Source: Alphaproteobacteria bacterium (lineage in GTDB: Bacteria > Pseudomonadota > Alphaproteobacteria > Sphingomonadales > Sphingomonadaceae). From it: a DNA stretch of 64,000 bases. The stretch is taken from contig JAUHWC010000006.1 of NCBI GenBank assembly GCA_030424845.1, positions 79,312-143,311 on the forward strand, written 5' to 3'. Positions 18,583-27,954 of the stretch are shown here, piece by piece. The position numbers and the translations under genes are program-made. Below the pieces are notes generated by a model. It ran no database searches. It was not told the DNA's origin and was given only the letters and a program-made list of their open reading frames with translations. The first letter of the stretch is position 1. Each line of letters opens with the position of its first letter.

Positions 18583-19595
18583 CCCTCCCCGCCAGCCTCG
18601 CGCTTGCGCATCTGCATCAGTTTGCGGCGGCAGCGGACGGCGGCGGCATCGGTTTTCAGGATTGCCGGGCGCGCGTCCCAGAAATCCTGATCGCCCAGGG
18701 CTTCCTGTGCCGCCTCGATCATCGGCTCGTCCTCTTCGGTGAACACTTTCATGGCCAGCGCGCGAGCCTCGTCATTGGGTTCGTGATCGTAGAAATAGTG
18801 CGAACTGGATTGCGTTTCAGGCGTGATGATATGCGGGTTCAGCATGGGCGGCACCAGCGGCTTGGAGAAGTCCGTACCAGCCTGTGCCATCTCGATTGCC
18901 AACGCCAGCGATGCAGGCGCGTGCCAGCGCATGTGAAGCTTCTGGTCCACCCGTGCGCCTTCCGGCAGGGACCCCTTGGCCCAGTCGGGCGCACGGGCGT
19001 TGGTCATGTCCCACATGTTCCAGATCGCGCCGTCGTCCGCCACTTCGACTGTCTGGGCGCCGCTTTCAAACAACGATCCGTTGGTGCCGAACGTCTCTAC
19101 GTGCAGGAACTCGGCGTGGCTGAGGTCCATCAGGTTGTCTGTTACCAGTTCGTAGTTGCCCTGCATGGTCATGTGGCCGCGCTGCATGACAGGCTCTTCC
19201 TTGTCGAGGAATGCGAAGTCGGGGATCAGTGCCGGATCAGCCAAGGCCGCATCACCGGGCCAGAACCATAAGCCGCGATAGCGAGCGACCACCGGCATGG
19301 TGGCCGCCTTCACATGGGCCGGCGGCGCTTCGGGAAAGGGATTGTGCATGCAGGCCCCGTCCGGCCCGAAGCCCAGGCCATGATAGCCACAACGGATGAC
19401 ATCGCCTTGCTTGCTTCCCATCGAAAGCGGCACGAAGCGGTGCGGGCAGCGATCTTCCAGCATGGCATAGTCGCCATTTTCGAGCCGGTGGATCAGCCAC
19501 TTCTTGTCCAGCAGCACACGCGACAAGATGCCGCCTTCGGGCACTTCCTCCTGCCATGCGGCCATGTACCAACAGTTGCGAATATATGCGCTCAT
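18579..19595 (-). CDS. Rieske non-haem iron oxygenase, vanillate O-demethylase-like
   Basis: A 338-residue oxygenase component. The Rieske cluster is bound by Cys50, His52, Cys69 and His72 (CPH...CGYH), and the catalytic iron site shows as DNLMDLSHAEFLH (His160, His165). The length and DNLMDLSH motif match vanillate/dicamba-type O-demethylases, which remove methyl groups from methoxy-aromatics. A reductase partner is not adjacent; the SIP-type flavoreductase at 7121 is only a guess. ATG 19595 follows AGAGGA. A dyad operator lies about 200 bp upstream. It could demethylate methoxylated flavonoid or lignin aglycones. Confidence 0.92.
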   Translation of the reverse strand: MSAYIRNCWYMAAWQEEVPEGGILSRVLLDKKWLIHRLENGDYAMLEDRCPHRFVPLSMGSKQGDVIRCGYHGLGFGPDGACMHNPFPEAPPAHVKAATMPVVARYRGLWFWPGDAALADPALIPDFAFLDKEEPVMQRGHMTMQGNYELVTDNLMDLSHAEFLHVETFGTNGSLFESGAQTVEVADDGAIWNMWDMTNARAPDWAKGSLPEGARVDQKLHMRWHAPASLALAIEMAQAGTDFSKPLVPPMLNPHIITPETQSSSHYFYDHEPNDEARALAMKVFTEEDEPMIEAAQEALGDQDFWDARPAILKTDAAAVRCRRKLMQMRKREAGGEG

Positions 19596-19793
19596 CGCAA
19601 GCAATCCTCTTCCTTCGAGGGTTCCGGCATGAGCATTCACGGGCAGGACAACAGCATGCACCCCGTGTTCCGCAAATCCGGAACCGTCCAATCGACGTCG
19701 GGGCCCGCAGCTGGACGCCCGACTGAAGGGGCGCGCCATCCCAAGCGGGGCGTAGTTCCCCGCTACCAGGCTTCGGTAGGCTTCTAACAAACT

Positions 19794-19807
19794 AGAATAG
19801 TGATTTC
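19794..19807. promoter_or_regulatory. AGAA-N6-TTCT-type operator upstream of the Rieske gene
   Basis: AGAA TAGTGA TTTC; the right half has one mismatch. It lies in the 221-bp gap between the Rieske start and the stop of the GMC gene, so it can only serve the Rieske promoter on the minus strand. Confidence 0.45.
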
Positions 19808-19816
19808 AATACCTGT

Positions 19817-21508
19817 CTAGATGACCCCTTCACGCAGCAACCCAACCGCGTGGTCGCATGCTCGCGCCGTCAGCGCCATGTAGGTGAGCGAGGGGTTCTG
19901 GCAGGCAGAACTACTCATCTGCGCGCCATCTGTCACGAACAGGTTGGGCACATCATGCGCCTGGCTCCACTTGTTGAGCACCGACGTCGCCGGGTCATGG
20001 CCCATGCGCGCACCGCCCATTTCATGGATTGCGCCGCCGCCGGTGCCGGGCCGGTCAAAACCCATCAGCACCTGGCCGCCGGCGTGCGTCATCATCTCGG
20101 CAGCATCGGCCTTGGCTTGTGCAAGGGCAGCATGCTCCTCAGCGCCGAAGGCAAAGTCGATCTTCAGTTGCGGGATACCGTCCGCATCCACCTTCCTCGG
20201 ATCAAGCGTGATCCTGTTGCTCGCCCGCGGCATGCAATCGGCAAAGGCCACCAGCACCACGCGCCACGGGCCGGGGCCGCGCAGCGAATTCTTGTAATCC
20301 GCACCAAGGCCAGGCTCGCGCTTGCCGCGCACCCATGCGGATTGCAGCGCCCCGCCCTGATAGGAATAGCCGCGCGTGTGCCCTTCGCCGTCCATCTCGT
20401 CCAGATTGCGATAGCGCGCAATCACCGTTCCGGTGGGTCGGTTGCCGAAAGTCGTCACCGCTTCGAAGCCGGGCATCAGGGCTGCCACCGAAAGCGTGCT
20501 GGGGTGGTCCATGATATGCGTGCCCAGCACACCGCTGGAATTGGCAAGGCCGGTAGGCATCACCTCGCTCGCGGAATTGAGCATCAGGTGGACGGAGTTG
20601 AAGCTGCCAGCATTCAGGAACACCATGCGCGCGGTGGCGCTGCGGCGGCGGCCTGCGGCCTTGTCGATCCAGCGCACACCGGTGACGCGCTTGGTAGCAG
20701 GATCATAGTCGACCTTTTCCACCACCGCGTCAGTCACCAAGGTCAGATTGCCGGTGGCCCGGGCGGCGGGAAGCGTGCTCGACTGGGTGGAGAAATAGGC
20801 ACCGAAGGAACAGCCCCGCTGGCAGATGGAGCGGTACTGGCACTTGGCGCGGCCTTCTTTCGCCTCTGTCAGATTGGCTGTGCGGCCCACCATCAGGCGA
20901 CGTTCGGGCCAGCGTCCCATGATCCTTTCGCGCACCGCCTGTTCCACGGCATTAAGCGCCATCGGCGGCTGGAACTTGCCATCGGGCAACTGCGGCAGGC
21001 CCTCCATCGATCCGGAAATGCCGACGAATTCCTCGACGAGGTCATACCAAGGCGCGATATCGGCATAGCGGATGGGCCAGTCGGTACCGTGCCCATCGCG
21101 GCGGTTGGCATCGAAGTCATAGTCTGACCAGCGATAGGACTGGCGGCCCCATGTCAGTGACCGGCCGCCCAGATTATAGCTGCGGAACCAGTTGAAATCG
21201 CTGCCTTCCCCGGTCTGGTAGGGGTTGTCCTTGTCGTTGACGAAGTGATCCTGCGTGAACTCCGTGAAGTGGCGGTTGAGGCGTTGGACGGCGTATTCAC
21301 GCTCGTAAAGCTCCTCGTCACCCTCGCCGCGGAAAGGCATGTCCCACGGGGCCTTCATCTCGGTCTTGTAGCCGCTCTGGTGCGGGATATCCGGCCCGCG
21401 TTCCAGCACCAGCACTTTCAGGCCAGCCTCGGTCAGCTGCTTGGCAGACCAGCCGCCGGTGATGCCGGAGCCCACGACAATCGCGTCAAAATCGAAATCC
21501 TGTGCCAT
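19817..21508 (-). CDS. GMC-family sugar dehydrogenase flavoprotein subunit with [3Fe-4S] motif
   Basis: A 563-residue GMC oxidoreductase of the gluconate-2-/glucoside-3-dehydrogenase type. It has the FAD motif GSGITGG (13-19), a cysteine triad CX5CX3C (Cys223, 229, 233) as in cluster-bearing FAD glucose dehydrogenases, and a C-terminal catalytic region with IHEMGGARMG and NPSLTYMAL. It lacks a signal peptide; the Tat leader is on the partner gene just upstream, with which it overlaps (TGATG). Likely role: periplasmic oxidation of a sugar hydroxyl, probably C3 of a glucoside, passing electrons to a cytochrome not seen here. Confidence 0.88.
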   Translation of the reverse strand: MAQDFDFDAIVVGSGITGGWSAKQLTEAGLKVLVLERGPDIPHQSGYKTEMKAPWDMPFRGEGDEELYEREYAVQRLNRHFTEFTQDHFVNDKDNPYQTGEGSDFNWFRSYNLGGRSLTWGRQSYRWSDYDFDANRRDGHGTDWPIRYADIAPWYDLVEEFVGISGSMEGLPQLPDGKFQPPMALNAVEQAVRERIMGRWPERRLMVGRTANLTEAKEGRAKCQYRSICQRGCSFGAYFSTQSSTLPAARATGNLTLVTDAVVEKVDYDPATKRVTGVRWIDKAAGRRRSATARMVFLNAGSFNSVHLMLNSASEVMPTGLANSSGVLGTHIMDHPSTLSVAALMPGFEAVTTFGNRPTGTVIARYRNLDEMDGEGHTRGYSYQGGALQSAWVRGKREPGLGADYKNSLRGPGPWRVVLVAFADCMPRASNRITLDPRKVDADGIPQLKIDFAFGAEEHAALAQAKADAAEMMTHAGGQVLMGFDRPGTGGGAIHEMGGARMGHDPATSVLNKWSQAHDVPNLFVTDGAQMSSSACQNPSLTYMALTARACDHAVGLLREGVI

Positions 21509-22134
21509 CAGCCGAACTCCACCCCGTTCCATTCATTGGAATAGGCACGCGTATCAGGCGCGACAGGCACTGCCGGATCGTAACGTCCCGGAAGCGGCTC
21601 GTACGCCAGTTCCCGCGAACCGCCGATTTCCGACGTATAATATCCGGTAAGGATCAACCCCTTCACCATGCGCCAGGGATGTGCGCCTGCTTCAGGGCCG
21701 AAGGCTTGCGCGTCGATGGTGGCGAGCGCTTCCAGCTTGCGCTCGGCGGGCTTCGATGGCCAGTCGCCACCCACTGCGCGGTCCAGCGTGCTTTCCAGCC
21801 AGCGTGCATGGTCAAGGCTGCCATCACGGCGCAGATGCGGGCGGATAGTGGTGCTTACCGCATCAGGTGCCAGCGCCGCGCGCGCGCCTTCAAGGCCGTG
21901 GGCAAGCGCCAGCAGAACGAAATCGCCGACCCCGGCTGCACCAGCACCCGGCGTTTCGGTATCGGGGATCACCATGTCTGCCACTTCGCGCATGATCGCA
22001 CGCTGGCGATCGCTCGGCGCATCGGCATCATCCAGCCCATCAAGGTAGACTGCCGCCGAGGGCAACCCGAGCGCCAGCGCCAATAGTGATGCTGCGCCGG
22101 CAAATTCGCGGCGGCTCCAGCCCTTGCCTTCCAT
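21508..22134 (-). CDS. Gluconate 2-dehydrogenase subunit 3-like 'hitch-hiker' subunit
   Basis: A 208-residue protein with a Tat leader (SRREFAGAASLLALALG) and the subunit-3 core VADMVIPDTETPGA (about 51-64), ending in a GYYTSEIGGSRE segment. In this family the small subunit carries the export signal and escorts the leaderless flavoprotein across the membrane. ATG 22134 follows AAGAGGAT. It is divergent from a thioredoxin-fold gene across a strong dyad operator. Confidence 0.87.
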   Translation of the reverse strand: MEGKGWSRREFAGAASLLALALGLPSAAVYLDGLDDADAPSDRQRAIMREVADMVIPDTETPGAGAAGVGDFVLLALAHGLEGARAALAPDAVSTTIRPHLRRDGSLDHARWLESTLDRAVGGDWPSKPAERKLEALATIDAQAFGPEAGAHPWRMVKGLILTGYYTSEIGGSRELAYEPLPGRYDPAVPVAPDTRAYSNEWNGVEFG

Positions 22135-22188
22135 CCCGATCCTCTTCTTCCCTTTTGCTGGGGTTTGACTCTTTCCCGATCAAATATC

Positions 22189-22202
22189 AGAATGGATATT
22201 CT
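22189..22202. promoter_or_regulatory. AGAA-N6-TTCT operator in a divergent promoter
   Basis: AGAA TGGATA TTCT, both halves intact. It is centred in the 85-bp gap between the hitch-hiker subunit (22134, minus) and the thioredoxin-fold gene (22220, plus), so it should control both. Confidence 0.65.
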
Positions 22203-22219
22203 ATTTCTAGGGAGAGGTC

Positions 22220-22831
22220 ATGCTGAAATTGTCGCGACAGGTCGATTATGGGTCATCTCCTCACCCTTTCGCGCTCCGCGATACGACGGGGGCCGTTCGC
22301 AAGCTGGAGGAATTCACCGGCGGCAAGGGCCTGCTGGTGGCCTTCATCTGCAATCATTGCCCCTTCGTGCAGCACGTGCTGGACGGTTTGGTGGAATTCG
22401 CCCGCGAATGCGGGGAGCGCGGGCTGAAAGTGGTGGCGATCTCGCCCAATGATCCGGCAGATTTCGCAGAGGATTCGCCAGAGGAAATGGCCCGCCTTGC
22501 GCAGGAAAAGGGCTTCACTTTCCCTTACCTGTTCGATGAATCGCAGGATGTGGCGCTTGCCTATGGCGCGATCTGCACGCCCGACTTCTTCCTCTATGAT
22601 GGAGACATGAAGCTGGCCTATTGCGGTCAGTTCGATGCCAGCCGCCCCAACCTGCCGCATCCGCCGATGGAAGGGACGGAGATCTACCGCCGATCGCTGC
22701 CTGTTACCGGAGAAGACATGCGCCGAGCAGCCGATGCCGTGCTTGCGGGCCAGCCCGCACCGCAGCCGCAGGTTCCCAGCGCAGGATGTTCGATAAAATG
22801 GAAGCCGGGCAAGGACCCGAACTGGGGGTGA
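22220..22831 (+). CDS. Thioredoxin-fold protein (AhpC/TSA-like)
   Basis: A 203-residue redoxin. It has an FICNHCPFV motif with Cys44 and Cys47 (CXXC), then the ISPNDP and FPYLFDESQ segments of the thioredoxin/peroxiredoxin fold, with cis-Pro in TPDFFLYD. It could reduce disulfides or peroxides, which suits a region rich in flavin oxidases producing peroxide. ATG 22220 follows GGGAGAGG. No signal peptide is seen. The substrate is unknown. Confidence 0.87.
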   Translation: MLKLSRQVDYGSSPHPFALRDTTGAVRKLEEFTGGKGLLVAFICNHCPFVQHVLDGLVEFARECGERGLKVVAISPNDPADFAEDSPEEMARLAQEKGFTFPYLFDESQDVALAYGAICTPDFFLYDGDMKLAYCGQFDASRPNLPHPPMEGTEIYRRSLPVTGEDMRRAADAVLAGQPAPQPQVPSAGCSIKWKPGKDPNWG

Positions 22832-22842
22832 GGTTCACCCCC
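22824..22842. terminator. Hairpin between convergent genes
   Basis: GGGGGTGA (22824-22831) pairs with TCACCCCC (22835-22842) around a 3-base loop, overlapping the stop of the thioredoxin-fold gene and ending just before the stop of the convergent TIM-barrel gene. No T-run follows. Confidence 0.45.
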
Positions 22843-22846
22843 GGCT

Positions 22847-23902
22847 TCAGTCGATGCCCATGATGCGGCGGTTGAGTTCGCGATCGCTGCCACCTGCGGC
22901 GAAATCGTCAAACGCATGTTCTGTCACGCGGATGATGTGATCGGCAATGAAGGGTGCACCTTCTGCCGCGCCCTGTTCAGGGTGCTTAAGCGCGCATTCC
23001 CATTCCAGCACGGCCCAGCCGCCGAAATCATACTGCGCCATCTTGGAGAAGATGCCGGAGAAATCGACCTGCCCGTCACCCAGCGAGCGGAAGCGACCAG
23101 CACGATCCACCCAGCTCTGGTAACCGCCATAAACGCCTTGGCGCCCTGTCGGGTTGAACTCGGCATCCTTCACGTGGAAGCACTTGATGCGCTCGTGATA
23201 GATGTCGATGAAATCGAGATAGTCGAGGCATTGCAGCACGAAGTGGCTGGGATCGTAGAGGATGTTCGCACGCGGATGGTTGCCCGTGCGTTCAAGGAAC
23301 ATCTCGTAAGTGATCCCGTCATGCAGGTCCTCGCCCGGATGGATTTCATAGCCGATATCCACGCCGCATTCGTCAAAGTGATCGAGGATCGGCTTCCACC
23401 GGCGGGCAAGCTCGTCAAACGCATCTTCCACCAGGCCAGCCGGGCGCTGCGGCCAGGGATAGACATAGGGCCATGCGAGTGCGCCCGAGAAGCTGGCATG
23501 GGCGTTGAGGCCCAGCCGCTTGCTGGCGGTGCCGGCGTTCTTCACTTGCTGCACGGCCCATTCCTGCCGCGCCTTCGGATTGCCGCGCACATGCTCTGCG
23601 GCAAAGCCGTCGAACTGCGCGTCATAGGCGGGATGTACAGCCACAAGCTGGCCTTGCAGGTGAGTGGAAAGCTCGGTGATTTCCATGCCGTGCGAAGCGA
23701 CAATGCCCTTCACCTCGTCACAATAGGCCTGGCTCTCTGCAGCTTTGTCGAGGTCGAACAGGCGCGCGTCCCAGCTGGGGATCTGGATACCCTTGTAGCC
23801 AAGGCCGGACACCCATTCACAGATCCCGTCGAGCGAGTTGAACGGTGCCTTGTCGCCGGCAAACTGGGCGAGGAAAATGGCAGGGCCCTTGATGGTCTTC
23901 AT
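22847..23902 (-). CDS. TIM-barrel sugar isomerase/epimerase-like protein
   Basis: A 351-residue AP-endonuclease-2-type TIM barrel. Metal ligands appear as Glu in GYEIHPGED, Asp in YDPSHF, His in KCFHVKD and Glu in LEWEC, so the site is complete. It is longer than IolE-type enzymes and typical of those paired with Gfo/Idh/MocA dehydrogenases, which is the next gene upstream, 20 bp away on the same strand. The pair may convert a 3-keto or inositol-like sugar. ATG 23902 follows GGGAGAG. The exact reaction is unknown. Confidence 0.85.
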   Translation of the reverse strand: MKTIKGPAIFLAQFAGDKAPFNSLDGICEWVSGLGYKGIQIPSWDARLFDLDKAAESQAYCDEVKGIVASHGMEITELSTHLQGQLVAVHPAYDAQFDGFAAEHVRGNPKARQEWAVQQVKNAGTASKRLGLNAHASFSGALAWPYVYPWPQRPAGLVEDAFDELARRWKPILDHFDECGVDIGYEIHPGEDLHDGITYEMFLERTGNHPRANILYDPSHFVLQCLDYLDFIDIYHERIKCFHVKDAEFNPTGRQGVYGGYQSWVDRAGRFRSLGDGQVDFSGIFSKMAQYDFGGWAVLEWECALKHPEQGAAEGAPFIADHIIRVTEHAFDDFAAGGSDRELNRRIMGID

Positions 23903-23922
23903 GTCGTCTCTCTCCCGGTTTC

Positions 23923-25038
23923 TCAGACTGTAAGGTCCACCCAGCCCGCTTCTGCGGCGCTGGCACGGACGGCCGTATCGATAAAGGCCATCGACCGCAG
24001 GCCTTCATCGAGGCGCGGCAGGCACGATGCGTCCTCACCGCGCAAGACGGCGGCGAAATCGCGATATATGTTGGCGAAGGCTTCCAGATAGCCTTCGGGA
24101 TGGCCACCGGGTGTGCGCGTGCGGCTGGTGGCCAGTTCACCCAGCGAGGCATCGCCAGCGCGGATGATTTCCGTCCGTCCGTCAAGGTGATGGAAGGTGA
24201 AGCTGTTGGGCTCTTCCTGCTTCCAGCTCATCCCGCCCTTGTCGCCATAGCAGCGGATTCGCAGGCCGTTGAGTTCGCCCACCTCGATCTGGCTGGCCAG
24301 CAGCACGCCGCGCGCACCATTGGCAAAGCGCAGCAGGACAGAGCAATCATCATCCAGCAGGCGCCCCGGAACCACGGCGGCCAGATCGGCAAACAGGCGA
24401 GTCACTTTCTCACCGGTTACGAATTCGGCGAGGTTGAAGGCGTGCACGCCGATATCGCCGATGCATCCGCCCGCGCCCGCCCGTTCGGGGTCAACGCGCC
24501 ATTCGGCCTGCTTGCCCTCGGCAGGCTGCGAGAGCCAGCCCTGCGGATATTCGACCACCACCTTGCGCAAGCTGCCGAGCGCGCCAGCCGCGATGCGCGC
24601 CTTCATTTCGCGCACCAGCGGATAGCCGGTGTAGGTATAGGTGAGGCCGAACGGCAGGCCCGCTGCCTTCACAACGCCAGCCAGTTCCTGCGCTTCGGCC
24701 AGCGTCGCCGTCATCGGCTTGTCGCTGATGACCGGGAAGCCGGCTTCCAGCGCAGCGCGCGCAGAAGGCAGGTGGTTGTGATTGGGCGTGACGACGCTGA
24801 CGAAGTCGATCCCGTCAGGCCGCGCCTTCTCCGCCTGAAGCATTTTGGCCAGATCGCCATAGGCACGCGAAGGGTCGATAAGGTACTGGTCAGCCGCCGC
24901 GCGCGACCTGTCGGCATCGGATGAGAACACCCCGGCCACCAGTTCTATCTCTCGGTCGAGTTCCGCCGCAAAGCGATGGACCGGACCGATAAATGCCCCC
25001 GGCCCGCCGCCGATCATGCCCATTCTCAGGCGCCTCAT
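23923..25038 (-). CDS. Gfo/Idh/MocA-family NAD(P)-dependent oxidoreductase
   Basis: A 371-residue enzyme with an N-terminal Rossmann domain (GMIGGGPGAF, 7-16), an SDKPM motif in place of the common EKP, and the catalytic-type GDIGVHAFNL segment (about 194-203). Relatives include inositol, glucose-fructose and 3-keto-glycoside-forming dehydrogenases; DgpA of the gut puerarin pathway belongs here. It may oxidise C3 of a glycoside or reduce 3-ketoglucose back to glucose. ATG 25038 follows GGGAGGG. It shares a divergent promoter and dyad operator with xylB. Confidence 0.87.
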   Translation of the reverse strand: MRRLRMGMIGGGPGAFIGPVHRFAAELDREIELVAGVFSSDADRSRAAADQYLIDPSRAYGDLAKMLQAEKARPDGIDFVSVVTPNHNHLPSARAALEAGFPVISDKPMTATLAEAQELAGVVKAAGLPFGLTYTYTGYPLVREMKARIAAGALGSLRKVVVEYPQGWLSQPAEGKQAEWRVDPERAGAGGCIGDIGVHAFNLAEFVTGEKVTRLFADLAAVVPGRLLDDDCSVLLRFANGARGVLLASQIEVGELNGLRIRCYGDKGGMSWKQEEPNSFTFHHLDGRTEIIRAGDASLGELATSRTRTPGGHPEGYLEAFANIYRDFAAVLRGEDASCLPRLDEGLRSMAFIDTAVRASAAEAGWVDLTV

Positions 25039-25059
25039 CGAAACCCTCCCATAAAATTT

Positions 25060-25073
25060 GTAATCTGCATTCT
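25060..25073. promoter_or_regulatory. AGAA-N6-TTCT-type operator between the Gfo/Idh/MocA gene and xylB
   Basis: GTAA TCTGCA TTCT on the plus strand (AGAA TGCAGA TTAC on the minus). One half is intact and the other has two changes. It lies in the 93-bp divergent gap between starts at 25038 and 25132. Confidence 0.45.
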
Positions 25074-25131
25074 AGTTTGATACTGGAAGCTGCGTCAAGG
25101 GTGATAAGCCGGGCATTCGGGAGGGGATAGC

Positions 25132-26574
25132 GTGTTTCTGGGCATCGATATCGGAACGTCCAGCGTAAAGGCCGTTGTACTGGATGCCGATGGCACAGTC
25201 GCGGCAACGCACAGCGCCCCGCTCGACCTGTCGCACCCCCATCCGTTGTGGTCAGAACAGGACCCGCAAGACTGGTGGAAAGCCTGCAATGATGCCGTTC
25301 TTGGCATTGCGCCCGAGATGCGAGCCAAGGTGCTAGCTGTCGGCCTGACCGGCCAGATGCATGGCGCCGTTCTGCTCGATGCGGCAGACAGGGTGCTGCG
25401 GCCCGCCATCCTTTGGAATGACGGGCGCAGCCATGCCGATTGCACGGAACTTGAACGACGCGAGCCGCAGTCACGCACCATCACCGGCAATATTGCCATG
25501 CCCGGCTTCACCGCGCCTAAGCTGCTGTGGGTCGCGCGCGAGGAGCCGGACATTTTCGCAACGACGAAAACCGTCCTGCTGCCCAAGGATTACATCCGCC
25601 TGCTCCTGACCGGCGCCAAGGCAAGCGACATGTCCGATTCCGCCGGAACATTGTGGCTAGACGTGGGCAAGCGCGACTGGTCCGATGCCATGCTCGAAGC
25701 AAGCGGCCTTGCCCGCGAACACATGCCGGAACTCTTCGAAGGAACCCAGGCAACCGGCCAGCTGCTTGCCGAAATCGCCAGTGCATGGGGCATGGCGCAA
25801 GTGCCTGTCGCCGCCGGTGGCGGGGACAATGCCGCCGGCGCCGTGGGCGTAGGCGTCGCCAACGAGGGTGAGGCTCTCCTTTCGCTCGGCACGTCGGGCG
25901 TGATCTTCGTCGCCAATGATGCCTTCCGTCCCAACCCTGCTGATGCGGTTCATGCCTTCTGCCATTGCCTGCCCGATCGCTGGCACCAGATGGCGGTGCA
26001 CCTGTCTGCCGCCAGCTGCGTGGACTGGGCTGCGCGCCAGATGGGACTTGGCGGGCCAGCCGAATTCTTCAGCCTTGCCGAAAGCGTTGATCCCGCCAGC
26101 GGGCCGGAATTGTTCCTGCCCTTCCTCTCGGGCGAACGCACCCCGCACAATGACCCGCATATCCGCGCCGGCTTCCTTGGATGCGATGGGGAAACCGTAC
26201 CCGCCAAGCTGGCGAGCGCAGTGCTGGAAGGCGTCGCCTTCGCCCATGCAGACGGGATTGCCGCCCTGCGCGATGCAGGCTCTGCCATACCGCGCCTGAA
26301 CATGATTGGCGGGGGATCACGTTCCCTCCACTGGGGGCGCATCATTGCCGCCACACTGGATGCAGAGCTGGACTTCCTGGATGGCGGCGAAGTCGGCCCT
26401 GCGCTTGGCGCAGCGCGACTTGGCCGCCTTGCCTTGACTGGGGAAGACCCCGCCAAGGTCTGCACCCGGCCCGACATCAGGCAAACGATTTCACCCGATC
26501 CGGTGCTGGCAGAACGCCTGCACCCCAAACTCGCCCGTTTTCGCAGGGCTGTCAGCGCAATTCGAGGAGCATGA
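25132..26574 (+). CDS. xylB: Xylulokinase
   Basis: A 480-residue FGGY carbohydrate kinase, the usual length of XylB. It starts with the phosphate-binding [12 protein letters not shown], has the substrate motif [12 protein letters not shown] and the ATP-site GGGSRS near residue 390. It phosphorylates D-xylulose to xylulose 5-phosphate. GTG 25132 follows GGGAGGGGAT. The stop overlaps the upstream ATG of xylA. Given the setting, the xylose may come from xylosylated plant glycosides; other ketoses are possible. Confidence 0.9.
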   Translation: MFLGIDIGTSSVKAVVLDADGTVAATHSAPLDLSHPHPLWSEQDPQDWWKACNDAVLGIAPEMRAKVLAVGLTGQMHGAVLLDAADRVLRPAILWNDGRSHADCTELERREPQSRTITGNIAMPGFTAPKLLWVAREEPDIFATTKTVLLPKDYIRLLLTGAKASDMSDSAGTLWLDVGKRDWSDAMLEASGLAREHMPELFEGTQATGQLLAEIASAWGMAQVPVAAGGGDNAAGAVGVGVANEGEALLSLGTSGVIFVANDAFRPNPADAVHAFCHCLPDRWHQMAVHLSAASCVDWAARQMGLGGPAEFFSLAESVDPASGPELFLPFLSGERTPHNDPHIRAGFLGCDGETVPAKLASAVLEGVAFAHADGIAALRDAGSAIPRLNMIGGGSRSLHWGRIIAATLDAELDFLDGGEVGPALGAARLGRLALTGEDPAKVCTRPDIRQTISPDPVLAERLHPKLARFRRAVSAIRGA

Positions 26575-26576
26575 CC

Positions 26577-27890
26577 ATGTCCGCCGACTATTTCGCCGAG
26601 TTCGATACCATCCGCTACGAAGGACCGGACAGCACCAACGACCTTGCCTATCGCTGGTATGACAAGGACCGCGTGGTGATGGGCAAGCGCATGGAGGACC
26701 ACCTGCGTTTTGCGGTGTGCATGTGGCACACCTTCTGCTGGCCGGGCAGCGATGTGTTCGGCGCCGGCACTTTCGAGCGGCCATGGCTGCAAGGTCCGAT
26801 GGATGCAAGGAACGCCGCCGCCAAGCGCGAGGCGGCCCTCGCCTTTGTCGAGAAGATGGACGTCCCCTTCTACTGCTTCCACGATGTCGACGTGATGGCG
26901 GATGCCGAAAGCATCGGCGATTTCCGCGCCAGCTTTGCCGAGGCGGTTGACCACCTGGAGGAACTGCAGGGCAAGCATGGTCGCAAGCTCTTGTGGGGCA
27001 CGGCCAACCTGTTCGGCCACCCGCGCTACATGGCCGGCGCCGCCACCAATCCCGATCCGGAGGTTTACGCGTGGGCTGCCAGCCAGGTGCGCGATTGCCT
27101 GGAGGCGACGCATCGCCTGGGCGGCGCGAACTATGTGCTGTGGGGCGGCCGCGAAGGCTATGACACGATCCTCAACACGGAGATCGGCAAGGAGCAGGAC
27201 AATTTCGGCCGCTTCCTCAACCTCGTGGTCGATCACAAGCACCGCATCGGTTTCGAAGGCACGATCCTGATCGAGCCCAAGCCGCACGAGCCGACCAAGC
27301 ACCAGTATGATTTCGACACGCAGAGCGTCTACGCCTTTCTCAAGCGCTACGGCCTCGAGAACGAGGTGAAGGCCAATATCGAGGCGAACCACGCCACGCT
27401 GTCCGGCCACAGCTTCGAGCACGAGCTGGCTATGGCCCGCGCGCTCGGCATCCTGGGTTCAATCGATGCCAATCGCGGCGATCCTCAGAATGGCTGGGAT
27501 ACCGACCAGTTCCCCAATTCGGTGGAGGAGATCACCCTCGCCATGCTCGAAGTGCTGCGCGCAGGCGGCCTCGGCAACGGCGGCTGGAACTTCGATGCCA
27601 AAGTGCGTCGCCAGTCGATTGACGCGGTGGACCTGTTCCACGGCCATATCGGCGGGATCGACACCATTGCCCGCGGGCTGCTCAATGCCGCAGCGCTGAT
27701 CGAGGATGGCAAACTGGAGACTTTCCGCGCCGAACGTTATGCCGGATGGGACGGCGACCTTGGCCGCATGATCCACGCCGAAGGCACCACGCTGGCTGCC
27801 ATCGCCGATCATGCGGTGCAGCAGGGCCTCAATCCCCAACGCAAATCCGGCCGCCAGGAATGGTGCGAGAACCTGGTAAACCGCGCCTGA
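26577..27890 (+). CDS. xylA: Xylose isomerase
   Basis: A 437-residue class II xylose isomerase. His102 and Asp105 sit in YCFHDVDV, followed by [35 protein letters not shown] and DANRGD with WDTDQF, so all catalytic and metal segments are present. It converts D-xylose to D-xylulose (also D-glucose to D-fructose). ATG 26577 lies seven bases after GAGGAG and is preferred over ATG 26571, which overlaps the xylB stop. Cytoplasmic tetramer by family. It forms an operon with xylB. Confidence 0.93.
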   Translation: MSADYFAEFDTIRYEGPDSTNDLAYRWYDKDRVVMGKRMEDHLRFAVCMWHTFCWPGSDVFGAGTFERPWLQGPMDARNAAAKREAALAFVEKMDVPFYCFHDVDVMADAESIGDFRASFAEAVDHLEELQGKHGRKLLWGTANLFGHPRYMAGAATNPDPEVYAWAASQVRDCLEATHRLGGANYVLWGGREGYDTILNTEIGKEQDNFGRFLNLVVDHKHRIGFEGTILIEPKPHEPTKHQYDFDTQSVYAFLKRYGLENEVKANIEANHATLSGHSFEHELAMARALGILGSIDANRGDPQNGWDTDQFPNSVEEITLAMLEVLRAGGLGNGGWNFDAKVRRQSIDAVDLFHGHIGGIDTIARGLLNAAALIEDGKLETFRAERYAGWDGDLGRMIHAEGTTLAAIADHAVQQGLNPQRKSGRQEWCENLVNRA

Positions 27891-27927
27891 AAAAGCGGCG
27901 CGCTTCCGGGAGAGGGAAGCGCGCCGC
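27889..27927 (-). terminator. Rho-independent terminator of the first CGD operon
   Basis: A perfect 13-bp stem (27895-27907 with 27915-27927) and a 7-base loop. Read on the minus strand it is followed directly by TTTT, as expected for intrinsic termination of the CGD transcript. On the plus strand it can also stop xylBA read-through but lacks a T-run there. Confidence 0.8.
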
Positions 27928-27954
27928 CACGACTGTCACATCACGTGCCGCTGG

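Noticed and set aside
25132..27890. xylBA as proof that free xylose is the island's substrate
   Set aside because: No xylose transporter or XylR is adjacent; xylose may come from glycosides, and XylA also isomerises glucose. I kept the gene names but not the substrate claim.
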